DNA from: Halopiger djelfimassiliensis
Lineage (GTDB): Archaea; Halobacteriota; Halobacteria; Halobacteriales; Natrialbaceae
Direction of reading: 5' to 3'
Assembly (NCBI RefSeq): GCF_000455365.1
Contig: NZ_HG315685.1
Coordinates: forward strand, 717,794 to 781,793
Length of the DNA stretch: 64,000 bases
Of the stretch, positions 16,709 through 24,859 are shown one piece after another; within the stretch, counting starts at the first letter, position 1, and every line of letters begins with the position of its first letter. The position numbers were made by a program, and so were the translations under genes. The notes beneath the pieces were generated by a model, which saw only the letters and a program-made list of their open reading frames with translations, was not told where the DNA came from and made no database searches.

Positions 16709-17847
16709 GCCGGTTCTTCGTCGAACGCGACGGCGAAACCCACGTTCGGCTGATGGACGGGATGGTCCTCTCCCGGAATCGAGCGGTCCTTGCGGCCGTC
16801 GGACTCGTCGCTCTCCTTGCGGTGCCCGACATCGCTCGAGTGACGCCGCTTTCGTTTGCGACGTTCCATCAGGGGATCCTGTTCGGGCTCGCCGCGGTCG
16901 GACTGAACCTGCTGTTGCGCCACACCCAACTCGTCTCGTTCGGCCACGCGGCGTTTTTCGGTGCCGGTGCCTATGCGACCGCGGTGCTTGCCTCCCACTA
17001 CGACGTCTCGAGCGGCTTCGTGTTGCTTCTCGGGGCCGTCGTCGTGGCGACGGCGATCGCGCTTTTGGTCGGCTACTTCGTCGCGGGCTATCTCGACATC
17101 TACTTCGCGCTGTTGACGCTCGCGTTCAACCAGGTTCTGTTCGCGTTCGTCATACAGAGCGCCTACTTCAACTACAGCGACGGGCTTCGCGTCCGTCCCG
17201 ACGGCCTGAACCCGCCGACGCTGTTCGGGCTCGAGTTGGGGACGACGGCGTACGATATCGTCCTGTACTACGTCACGGTCGGGCTCGTGATCGTCTCCCT
17301 GCTGGCGATGTGGCGGCTCGTCAACTCGCCGTTCGGCCGGGCGCTGGACGCGATCGGTCAGAACCGAACGCGGGCCAGGTTCATCGGGATTCCCGTCGAG
17401 AAGTACGTCTGGATCGCGGTGACGATCTCGGGACTGTACGGCGGCCTCGCCGGCGGCCTGTTCGGATTGCTTCAGCTTCACGTGCGGCCGGAGCCGACGC
17501 TGTACGTCTTCGTCTCCGGCGAGATCCTGTTCATGGCGATCCTCGGCGGCGTCAACACCCTCGTCGGTCCGATCGTGGGCGGGATCGTCCTCGTGTACCT
17601 GCTGAACCTCTCGCGGTTCTACGTCGAGTACGACCACGCGCTCACCGGGATCGTGTTGCTCGCCGTCGTCGTCTTCCTGCCACAGGGAATCCTCGGATCG
17701 GTGCCGAAGATCGGGGCCGGACTCGAGCGACGCCGGAACGATCCCAGCCTCGTCCGACGGGACGTCAGCGCCGTCGTCTCGTCGATCCGACGGGGAGCGT
17801 CTCGCGCGATAACCACCGCTCGAATCATCCTCTTCGGAGTGAACTGA
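16705..17847 (+). CDS. Branched-chain-type ABC transporter permease, LivM-like
   Basis: A 380-residue integral membrane protein with 9-10 helices. The segments GLAAVGLNLLLRHTQLVSFGHAAFFGAGAY and ALDAIGQNRTRARFIGIPVEKYVWIAVTISGLYGGLAGGL identify LivM. It pairs with the upstream LivH-like permease. The last 40 residues are a basic, arginine-rich cytoplasmic tail. The ATP-binding gene follows after a single base, so the block is tightly co-translated. Confidence 0.93.
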   Translation: MSRFFVERDGETHVRLMDGMVLSRNRAVLAAVGLVALLAVPDIARVTPLSFATFHQGILFGLAAVGLNLLLRHTQLVSFGHAAFFGAGAYATAVLASHYDVSSGFVLLLGAVVVATAIALLVGYFVAGYLDIYFALLTLAFNQVLFAFVIQSAYFNYSDGLRVRPDGLNPPTLFGLELGTTAYDIVLYYVTVGLVIVSLLAMWRLVNSPFGRALDAIGQNRTRARFIGIPVEKYVWIAVTISGLYGGLAGGLFGLLQLHVRPEPTLYVFVSGEILFMAILGGVNTLVGPIVGGIVLVYLLNLSRFYVEYDHALTGIVLLAVVVFLPQGILGSVPKIGAGLERRRNDPSLVRRDVSAVVSSIRRGASRAITTARIILFGVN

Positions 17848-17848
17848 G

Positions 17849-18622
17849 ATGCTCGAAGCACGCAACCTTCGCAAGGAGTTCGGCGAACTCCGCGCCACGG
17901 ACGACGTATCGCTGCAGTTCGGAACCACCGAGGGAGAGACGGTATTCATCGTGGGGCCGAACGGCGCTGGAAAGACCACGCTCGTCGATCTGTTGACCGG
18001 CCTGCTCACGCCCGACCGAGGATCGGTCGTCGTCCACCGGCAAGCCGACGGCGGGATCGTCGAGGAGGACATCACCGACATGGCTCCCGCAGACCGCGTC
18101 AGGGCCGGCCTCGTCAGGAGCTTTCAGATCGTCCACGTCTTCGAGGAGATGACCGTCCGGGAGAACGTCCGCATCGCCGTTCTCTCTCGGTACGACAGGA
18201 CGCTACACATGCGGTCCGTCGACGACGGCCACGAAGACGTCGAACGAACGGTCGACGAACTTCTCGAGCAGTTCCGTCTCGAGGACATCGAGGACGAGGT
18301 CGCCGAGACGTTACCCCATGGCGATCGAAAACTGCTCGACGTCGCGATGTCGTTCGGGCTGGCTCCCGAGTACCTGCTGCTCGACGAACCCACGTCGGGC
18401 GTCGCCACCCGCGAGAAGGAGTACGTCATCGAGACGATCGCCGAGGCCAGCGAGGCCGACTCGGTAACCACGGTGACGATCGAACACGACATGGATCTGG
18501 TCAGGGAGTACGCCGATCGGCTCGTCGTCCTGCACGAAGGGCGAGTCTTCCGGGAGGGCGACCCCGACCTGCTCGAGACCGATGCGGAACTGCGGCGGGT
18601 CCTGCTGGGGGTCGACGAATGA
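17849..18622 (+). CDS. Branched-chain-type ABC transporter ATP-binding protein, LivG-like
   Basis: A 257-residue ATPase with Walker A GPNGAGKTT at about residue 35 and Walker B YLLLDEP. The signature position reads LPHGDRKLLDVAMSF instead of the textbook LSGGQ, and the D-loop is SGVATREKEY; haloarchaeal LivG-type proteins commonly deviate here, so this is not taken as inactivation. The H-loop histidine is present in VTIEHDMDLV. Its stop overlaps the LivF-like start by 4 bp. It powers import with LivF. Confidence 0.9.
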   Translation: MLEARNLRKEFGELRATDDVSLQFGTTEGETVFIVGPNGAGKTTLVDLLTGLLTPDRGSVVVHRQADGGIVEEDITDMAPADRVRAGLVRSFQIVHVFEEMTVRENVRIAVLSRYDRTLHMRSVDDGHEDVERTVDELLEQFRLEDIEDEVAETLPHGDRKLLDVAMSFGLAPEYLLLDEPTSGVATREKEYVIETIAEASEADSVTTVTIEHDMDLVREYADRLVVLHEGRVFREGDPDLLETDAELRRVLLGVDE

Positions 18623-19359
18623 GCGCGAGCGATCCCCTGCTCGCGGTTTCGGACCTGTCGGCGGTCGTCGAGGGATTCGAGGTCACACACGGTCTCGACC
18701 TCGAGGTCGGACACGGCGAGGCGGTCGCGCTGGTCGGACGCAACGGCGCGGGCAAGACGTCGACGTTCCGCGCGATCATGGGGCTGACACCCGTTACCAG
18801 CGGTTCGATCCGGTTCAAGGGGGAGGAACTGCTCGAGATACGGCCCGAACTGATCCCCAGACAGGGAATCGGCTACCAGCCGGAGAACCGGGACCTCTTT
18901 ACGGGCATGACCGTCGAGGAGAACTTTCGGCTTCCGATCTGGACGGCCGGCGACTCCCGCGGGATCGAGGACGAGGACGCCGTCGTCGCGGACATCTTCG
19001 ATCTCTTTACCGAACTCGAGGATCGCCGCGACGCCGAGGTCCAGAACCTGAGCGGCGGACAAGGGAAGATGACCGCGATCGGTCGCGCGCTCGCCCTTCG
19101 TCCGGAGCTGCTCATCCTCGACGAACCGCTCGAGGGGCTCGCTCCGGTCGTCGTCGAGAACCTCAAACGGTACATCCGCGAGATCATCGACCGGGATATC
19201 TCGGTGCTGGTCGCGGAGTCGAACGCGAGTCACGTGCCGGAGCTGGTCGATCGGATGTACGTGATCGAACGCGGCGAGATCGTCGACAGCGGCGATCCCG
19301 AGTCGCTCGCGGAAAACGAGGAGATCCAGCTGCTCATGCAGGGTGGTGGAGGTGGGTAA
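18619..19359 (+). CDS. Branched-chain-type ABC transporter ATP-binding protein, LivF-like
   Basis: A 246-residue ATPase. Walker A is GRNGAGKTS near residue 36, the Q-loop region reads GIGYQPENRDLF, the signature is LSGGQGKMTAIGRAL, and Walker B is LILDEPLEGLAP. The usual H-loop histidine is replaced: the segment reads VLVAESNASHVPEL, where LivF proteins also often lack the canonical residue. It is the last gene of the five-gene importer. A short glycine tail ends the protein. No terminator was obvious in the following 170 bp. Confidence 0.92.
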   Translation: MSASDPLLAVSDLSAVVEGFEVTHGLDLEVGHGEAVALVGRNGAGKTSTFRAIMGLTPVTSGSIRFKGEELLEIRPELIPRQGIGYQPENRDLFTGMTVEENFRLPIWTAGDSRGIEDEDAVVADIFDLFTELEDRRDAEVQNLSGGQGKMTAIGRALALRPELLILDEPLEGLAPVVVENLKRYIREIIDRDISVLVAESNASHVPELVDRMYVIERGEIVDSGDPESLAENEEIQLLMQGGGGG

Positions 19360-19532
19360 CGGTCGGTCCCGAGGCGACCTGCGCGGAGAATCCTATCGAT
19401 CGGCCGATATTTCTCCGCGCGACACGACAGCCGCTCGAGGGGCCGTCACTCGGTTAATCAAAACAACGGCTGATCGTGAAAATGTGACGTTGTTAAGTAA
19501 TCGGACCGACTAACTAGATCAACTGGTACCAA

Positions 19533-19820
19533 ATGATTGACAACATATTTGACGCGTTGTCGGACGTCCATCGTCGGCGGTTGTTGATCGACCTGCTCGA
19601 GCACAACCCGCAGGACGTCACGGCCCGAGCGAGCGGTTCGCGGGCGGACCGGACGGCGATCCGGATGCAACACGTTCACCTCCCAAAACTGGCCGATTAC
19701 GGGTATATCGAGTGGGGCGCAGGGAGCGGGACGGTAACGAAAGGTCCCCGATTCGACGAGATCAGACCGGTTCTCGAGTATCTCGATCAGCACCGGGAGA
19801 AGTTGCCGGAGCTCGTGTAA
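19533..19820 (+). CDS. Small winged-helix (ArsR-like) protein
   Basis: A 95-residue protein starting MIDNIFDALSDVHRRRLLID LLEHNP as a helix-turn-helix opening, then MQHVHLPKLADYGYIEW, the recognition helix and wing typical of haloarchaeal ArsR-like domains (I believe DUF7344). It should bind DNA. It follows the importer by 173 bp with its own TATA-like TTGTTAAGTAA about 36 bp upstream, so it is probably transcribed separately. Its target is unknown. Confidence 0.8.
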   Translation: MIDNIFDALSDVHRRRLLIDLLEHNPQDVTARASGSRADRTAIRMQHVHLPKLADYGYIEWGAGSGTVTKGPRFDEIRPVLEYLDQHREKLPELV

Positions 19821-20133
19821 CGGTACTCGCAGTCGGCCACGTCCGCTGGGACGACATCGTATTCTGGCGACCCAGTCAGCCAGTGGCTTCGCTTGGCTCA
19901 GGAAGTGGTAAAGCGGCGTGTCCCGTCGTGGTTGGGCCGTAACGGGACGCGCCACTCCGGCTTTCTTCCCACGGACTCAAATAGTTTGTGTGATTATCTG
20001 AGTGAATGCGTTTCGGACGAACGAACGGTTCGCACTGCCAGACGACCCGTCTCATCGATTCGGACGAGACACGAATCCTTTTCCCGCTTCACGTCCGACT
20101 AGGCGTGTTCGGATACCGGACTAGTGGTTGGGC
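19821..20133 (+). other. Gene-free stretch with a strong hairpin
   Basis: No convincing gene was found in 313 bp. It contains a long hairpin: 19915-19926 pairs with 19942-19953 (11 of 12 positions Watson-Crick, one G-T) around a 15-nt loop. A weaker AGCCA/TGGCT pairing lies around 19877-19898. The hairpin could be a terminator for the small regulator, a decayed mobile-element end or an RNA. An open frame through it gives no recognisable protein. Confidence 0.4.
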
Positions 20134-20949
20134 ATGTCACAAGACGAAACTACCGCGGAAGCGATCAGTCTGCTGCAGGATCTCGGCCTTCAAGAGTACG
20201 AAGCCCGATGTTTTATTGCACTTACAAAAATCCACGAAGGAACGGCCAAAGACATTCACGAACTCTCGGACGTTCCGCGAACCCGAGTCTACGATGCCGT
20301 TCGCGTCTTGGAATCGCAGGGGCTGGTGGAAGTACAACATTCGACCCCGCAGACGTTTCGGTCCGTCGGAATCGAGGAGGCGACGCAGACGCTCCACCAG
20401 AAGTACGACAACCGGATCGAGACGCTTCAGACCTACCTCGAGAACACCGACTACCGCGATTCCGGTGCGGACGACGAGCAACTTCAGGAAGTGTGGTCGC
20501 TGAACGGCCACGAGGCGATCGAGTCCCGGACGCTCCAGCTCGTCGACGAGGCGGAGTTCGAGATCGGATTGCTGGTCGTCGACGAGGGGATTCTCTCCGA
20601 CGCGCTGTTCGACGGTCTTCACGAGGCACAGGAGCGTGAGGTTTCGATCCTCCTCGGCGGACAGTCCGAGACGATCACCGCGCGGCTCGAGGCGGAACTC
20701 CCGATGTCTCGGGTCTTCGAGACCGAACTCGACTGGCTCACCGGGCAGTCGTCCGACACCGAGGTTGCGATCAGCCGGATCGTGCTCGTCGATCGTGAAG
20801 CGCTCCTGATCGGCTCCTACTATCCCGACGCCGACGGGACCCAGAACGAACAGGCGATCTTCGCCAGCGGACTCAGGAACGGCGTCGTCGTCCTTCTCCG
20901 CCGGCTGCTGTCGACGGGGCTCGCTGCCGATCGGGATCCACAGGCGTAA
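20134..20949 (+). CDS. TrmB family transcriptional regulator
   Basis: A 271-residue regulator. The N-terminal TrmB winged helix covers about 5-75 (AISLLQDLGLQEYEARCFIA and RTRVYDAVRVLESQGLVEV). A coiled linker (HQKYDNRIETLQTYLEN) and a C-terminal effector/dimer domain with LQLVDEAEFEIGLLVVDEGIL follow. TrmB proteins in haloarchaea sense sugars or other metabolites and control catabolic or gluconeogenic genes. It starts at the ATG at 20134; an upstream TTG at 20128 adds only two residues. It ends 18 bp before the stop of the converging HTH_10 gene. Its target is unknown. Confidence 0.88.
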   Translation: MSQDETTAEAISLLQDLGLQEYEARCFIALTKIHEGTAKDIHELSDVPRTRVYDAVRVLESQGLVEVQHSTPQTFRSVGIEEATQTLHQKYDNRIETLQTYLENTDYRDSGADDEQLQEVWSLNGHEAIESRTLQLVDEAEFEIGLLVVDEGILSDALFDGLHEAQEREVSILLGGQSETITARLEAELPMSRVFETELDWLTGQSSDTEVAISRIVLVDREALLIGSYYPDADGTQNEQAIFASGLRNGVVVLLRRLLSTGLAADRDPQA

Positions 20950-20967
20950 TCGGAGGCTGTTGCGGCC

Positions 20968-21684
20968 CTAGATCGCGTCACCCTCGTTTAACCCCTTCAG
21001 CGCCGTCAGCGCTGCCTTCAGGACCTTTCGCTCGCTCCGACGCAGGGTCATCGAGACGGCCGTTTTGGAGACGTCGAAGTGGTCGGCCAGTTCCTCGAGC
21101 GTCGTCTCGCGGGGCGTTTCGTAGTACCCCTTGTGGGAGGCGACCTCGAACGTCTCCCGTTCGGTTTCGGTCAGGGAGCGACAGCCCTCGAGCAGTGACA
21201 TCGCGCTCCCGGAGTTTTCGAGGAGATCGAACAACGCCGTCGGACCGAACTGGTCGCGTCCGTCGACGTTGTAGTCGTTGTGCCGCTCGAGTTCGGCGAG
21301 CGCGCGGTCCTCGTCGTCGTCGTCGTCGAATCCGACGTGCCACCGTTCCCGGCCGTCCTCGATCCGGAACGGGCCGGTGATGTAGCCGTCGTTTCCCTGA
21401 ATCGTCTGCATCGCGTTCGTCTGCTCGATCGTCGTGCCGATCTGGGCGACGTTCTCCCGCTTGGAGAGGATGTAACACTCGTTCATGTTCGGATGGTCCC
21501 GAAGCGCGTGGAGTCCGTCCTCCAGCGCGCCGATCGACTCTCCGTTCGCGATGAGACGCGTCTCGAGTTGCTCGTCGCCGGTATCGAGTTGCCACTGGAC
21601 GGCCGAGAACGCGATATCGACGTCGTCGGTCGTATCGATAAACGGGCAGTCGTACTGCCGCATGTCGATATCGAGGTCGATCAT
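20968..21684 (-). CDS. HTH_10 (bacterio-opsin activator type) transcriptional regulator
   Basis: A 238-residue protein. Residues 1-150 form an unassigned sensor domain beginning MIDLDIDMRQYDCPFIDTTD. The C-terminal HTH_10 domain is clear: LTETERETFEVASHKGYYET, then TTLEELADHFDVSKTAVSMTLRR. Divergent orientation to the SDR/ligase pair and operator-like repeats in the shared 183-bp region suggest that it controls them and itself. The ATG at 21684 lies about 27 bp below a TATA-like CAATTAATA (minus strand, 21708-21718). Confidence 0.88.
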   Translation of the reverse strand: MIDLDIDMRQYDCPFIDTTDDVDIAFSAVQWQLDTGDEQLETRLIANGESIGALEDGLHALRDHPNMNECYILSKRENVAQIGTTIEQTNAMQTIQGNDGYITGPFRIEDGRERWHVGFDDDDDEDRALAELERHNDYNVDGRDQFGPTALFDLLENSGSAMSLLEGCRSLTETERETFEVASHKGYYETPRETTLEELADHFDVSKTAVSMTLRRSERKVLKAALTALKGLNEGDAI

Positions 21685-21718
21685 TGCCTGTTAGGTGGGG
21701 ACACACACGGTATTAATT

Positions 21719-21768
21719 GTTCACATTATACGACCGACGTGAATGTTCACCGAAGTCCACTGTGAATC
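21719..21768. promoter_or_regulatory. Candidate operator cluster between HTH_10 gene and SDR gene
   Basis: A perfect palindrome GTGAATGTTCAC lies at 21740-21751. A further GTTCAC half-site at 21719-21724 abuts the TATA region of the HTH_10 gene, and a GTGAAT half-site lies at 21763-21768. Four copies of the same half-site in alternating orientation within 50 bp of a divergent promoter region suggest a regulator-binding array. The regulator is not known; the adjacent HTH_10 protein is the first candidate. Confidence 0.45.
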
Positions 21769-21867
21769 CGTTCTGGCCGCTCTACCGGCAGTTTCGAGAC
21801 AGCCACCCGCGCCGAGCTTGATATGTTAACGTCCGTGTTTTAGCGTGTTCTCCCGGATGCTGTGAGT

Positions 21868-22725
21868 ATGTCCGAGGAACACGTAACACCACCGTCGGTA
21901 ACGCGTGACGAAATCCACACGTTCGACGACGATTCCTTTACCGGCCGGAACGTCTGTCTCGTGACGGGTGCCGGATCCGGTATCGGCCGGGCGACGGCGC
22001 TTGCCGCCGCTGGCAACGGGCTTACCGTCGCGGCAACTGACATCGACGAGGACGGACTTACGGGGACGGTCGACCGCGGCGAGGACCTCGACCTCGAGGG
22101 GGAGATCGAGTCGGTTCCCGGCGATCTCACGGCCGACGACGATCTCGAGCGGATCGTCGACGAGGCCGCGGAGCTGGGGGATGTCAAGTACCTCGCGAAC
22201 ATCGCGGGGATGCAACACATCGACTCGATCGAGGACTTTCCGATGGACACGTACGATACCATGCATCGGATCATGCTCCGCGCGCCGCTGTACCTCTCGA
22301 AGCTGTGCATTCCACACTTCCGCGAGACCGAGGACGGGGAGGGCTGTGTCGGCAACATGGGCTCGGTTCACGGCCACTACGTCACGAGCGACAAAGTCGC
22401 CTACAACGTCTCGAAGTTCGGTCTGCGCGGACTCACTCAGTCGATCGCGGCGGAGGGTGAGGGAAAGATCCGCTCGTTCTCAGTCAGCACCGGCTACGTG
22501 AAGACGCCGCTGGTGACCGATCAACTCGAGGACACCGCCGAGCAACGCGGCATCAGCGTCGACGAGGTGATCGAGGACGTCATGCTCGGCCAGTCCCGCG
22601 TCAAAGAGATGATGGAACCGGTCGACGTCGCCAACCTCTTCCTGCTCGGGTTCTCGGATCTGGGTCGGCACCTCGACGGCGGCGACCTGTTGTTTGATGG
22701 TGGTATGACTCTTACCTACGAGTGA
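21868..22725 (+). CDS. Short-chain dehydrogenase, 3-hydroxybutyrate dehydrogenase-like
   Basis: A 285-residue SDR. After a 25-residue N-terminal extension, the NAD(P) motif is TGAGSGIGRA and an acidic residue follows strand 2 (ATDIDEDG), favouring NAD. NIAG and the catalytic Y179-K183 (YNVSK) are present, preceded by GSVHGHY, which matches the SVHG segment of D-3-hydroxybutyrate dehydrogenases. Its stop is two bases before the start of the ligase gene, so the two are one operon. Predicted reaction: 3-hydroxybutyrate to acetoacetate with NAD. Substrate is inferred from motif and partner. Confidence 0.75.
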   Translation: MSEEHVTPPSVTRDEIHTFDDDSFTGRNVCLVTGAGSGIGRATALAAAGNGLTVAATDIDEDGLTGTVDRGEDLDLEGEIESVPGDLTADDDLERIVDEAAELGDVKYLANIAGMQHIDSIEDFPMDTYDTMHRIMLRAPLYLSKLCIPHFRETEDGEGCVGNMGSVHGHYVTSDKVAYNVSKFGLRGLTQSIAAEGEGKIRSFSVSTGYVKTPLVTDQLEDTAEQRGISVDEVIEDVMLGQSRVKEMMEPVDVANLFLLGFSDLGRHLDGGDLLFDGGMTLTYE

Positions 22726-22727
22726 CT

Positions 22728-24755
22728 ATGTCCGAGAACACGACCGAGCCGAGCCTCGAGGACGTCGACGAGATCGTCCACGAACCGGACTCGGAGTTCG
22801 TCGAATCGACGAACGTCGCCGCGTTCATGCGGGAGTACGGCATCGACGACTACGATGACCTCATCGAGCGAACGACGACCGACCTCGAGGGCGTCGAGCA
22901 GTCAGGCGTCGACTGGTTCTGGGACGAACTCGTCGACTACCTCGACATCGAGTTCTACGAGGAGTACGACGAGATCCGAGACGACAGCGAGGGACCGCAG
23001 TTCACCGACTGGTATCCCGGCGGCGAACTCAACGTCGCCCACAACGTCGTCGACCGCCACGCCGCCGTCGACGACGAGCGCCGGAACAAGGTCGCGACCA
23101 TCTGGGAGGGTGAAGACGGCGAGATCCGCGAGGTAACCTATCACGAACTCCGCCGGCAGTCGAACAAGGTCGCCAACGCCCTCGAGCAACGCGGTATCGG
23201 GACGGGCGATACGGTCGGGCTCTACATGCCGATGGTGCCCGAGGTCGTCTCGATCCTCTATGGCTGTTTCAAGGTCGGCGCGATCGCCGTGCCGATCTTC
23301 TCGGGGTTCGGCGTCGACGCGGCCGCGACCCGGATCGCGGATTCGGAGTGTTCGGTGCTGTTCACGGGCGACGGGTTCTACCGCCGCGGCGATCCGGTCT
23401 TTCTCAAGTCCGCGGCCGACGAGGCGATCGAGGAAGCGGGGTACGTCGAGCACACGATCGTCTTCGACCGACTCGGAGCCAGCGATCCGAAAAACGAACA
23501 CGAGATCCCCTGGACCGACGATCGCGACGAGTGGTGGGCCGAAGCCGTCGGAACGCGTGACGACGAGTACGAGACGAAATCCCTGCCGAGCGATCAGGAG
23601 TCGATGTTGCTGTACTCGTCGGGGACGACGGGCAAACCGAAGGGGATCGTCCACACCCACGCGGGCGTGCAAGTCCAGTGTGCAAAGGAGGTCCACTTCG
23701 GGATGGATCTCAAACCCGCGGACCGGTTTTTCTGGGTCAGCGACATCGGCTGGATGATGGGGCCGTGGACGCTCATCGGGACCCACACGTTCGGCGGGAC
23801 GGTCTTCATGTACGAGGGCGCGCCCGACCACCCCGAACCCGACCGGTTCTGGGAGATGATCGACCGCCACAAACTCACCCAGTTCGGCATCTCGCCGACC
23901 GCGATTCGCGCCCTGCGAAAACACGGCGACGAGTGGCTCGAGGGTCACGACCTCTCCTCGCTGCGCATCCTCGGCTCGACGGGCGAACCGTGGGACCCCG
24001 AAAGCTGGCGGTGGTTCTACGAGCACGTCGGCAACGGCGAGTGCCCGATCATCAACATCTCCGGCGGGACCGAGATCTGTGGCTGTTTCCTGATGCCGAT
24101 GCCGACCGAACCGCTGAAACCCTGTACGCTCGGCGGCCCCGGGCTCGGGATGGACATCGACGTCGTCGACCACGAGGGTAACTCCGTCAAAGCGGACAAC
24201 GAGCGTGGGTTCCTCGTCGCGCGTGACTCCTGTCCGTCGATGACGAAGTCGCTGTGGTCCGGCGACGAGCGGTACCTCGAGGAGTACTGGTCGACCTTCG
24301 ACGACATGTGGAACCACGGCGACTGGGCACAGAAGGACGCGGACGGCTTCTGGTTCCTCCATGGCCGGGCCGACGACGCGCTCAACGTCGCCGGGCGAAA
24401 GGTCGGCCCGGCCGAAGTCGAAGGGGCGCTCATCGACCACGAGGCGGTCAATCAGGCCGCCGCCGTCGGCGCGCCCGACGAAACCACCGGCACGGCCGTC
24501 GTCACCTACGTCATCCTCGAGGACGAGTACGAGGAATCCGACGAGTTGCGCGAGGAGTTGCGCGCACAGGTCGGCGAGGAACTGGGCAAGCCGTTCCGCC
24601 CGCGCGAAGTCCTGTTCGTCGACGAGTTCCCCAAAACCCAGTCGGGCAAGATCATCCGGCGAGCCATCGAGGCCGCCTACACCGGCGAGGACCTCGGGGA
24701 CATGAGCAGCATCGAGAACCCCGAGGCGCTCGAGGAACTCGAAGCGGCAAGATAA
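22728..24755 (+). CDS. AMP-forming acyl-CoA ligase, acetoacetyl-CoA synthetase-like
   Basis: A 675-residue ANL enzyme with an ACAS-type N-terminal domain. The P-loop is YSSGTTGKPKG (about 294-304), the A5 region reads ISGGTEICGCF (445-449 SGGTE), the hinge lies near HGRADDALNVAGRKVGPAEVE, and the C-terminal catalytic lysine is in KTQSGKIIRRA. Acetate-specific enzymes have WWQTE where this protein has SGGTE; loss of that tryptophan opens the acyl pocket, and the sequence here resembles acetoacetyl-CoA synthetases. Coupled to the SDR, it could activate acetoacetate. Propionate or other short acids remain possible. Confidence 0.8.
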   Translation: MSENTTEPSLEDVDEIVHEPDSEFVESTNVAAFMREYGIDDYDDLIERTTTDLEGVEQSGVDWFWDELVDYLDIEFYEEYDEIRDDSEGPQFTDWYPGGELNVAHNVVDRHAAVDDERRNKVATIWEGEDGEIREVTYHELRRQSNKVANALEQRGIGTGDTVGLYMPMVPEVVSILYGCFKVGAIAVPIFSGFGVDAAATRIADSECSVLFTGDGFYRRGDPVFLKSAADEAIEEAGYVEHTIVFDRLGASDPKNEHEIPWTDDRDEWWAEAVGTRDDEYETKSLPSDQESMLLYSSGTTGKPKGIVHTHAGVQVQCAKEVHFGMDLKPADRFFWVSDIGWMMGPWTLIGTHTFGGTVFMYEGAPDHPEPDRFWEMIDRHKLTQFGISPTAIRALRKHGDEWLEGHDLSSLRILGSTGEPWDPESWRWFYEHVGNGECPIINISGGTEICGCFLMPMPTEPLKPCTLGGPGLGMDIDVVDHEGNSVKADNERGFLVARDSCPSMTKSLWSGDERYLEEYWSTFDDMWNHGDWAQKDADGFWFLHGRADDALNVAGRKVGPAEVEGALIDHEAVNQAAAVGAPDETTGTAVVTYVILEDEYEESDELREELRAQVGEELGKPFRPREVLFVDEFPKTQSGKIIRRAIEAAYTGEDLGDMSSIENPEALEELEAAR

Positions 24756-24859
24756 CGCCACTGACGGGACGATGCTCCCGGTTTCGGGAGCCCAAGCCAT
24801 TCCCTCTCATGCTGCGATCGATCTCGATTCATTCAAAGCGTTGATCGAGTAGTACGGGT

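Noticed and set aside
17849-18622. LivG-like ATPase as inactive because of its LPHGDRK signature
   Set aside because: Walker A, Walker B and the H-loop histidine are present, and the altered signature is common in haloarchaeal LivG proteins as I recall them.
22902-24800. 632-codon minus-strand frame opposite the acyl-CoA ligase
   Set aside because: Shadow; composition rich in R, V and D repeats without motif.
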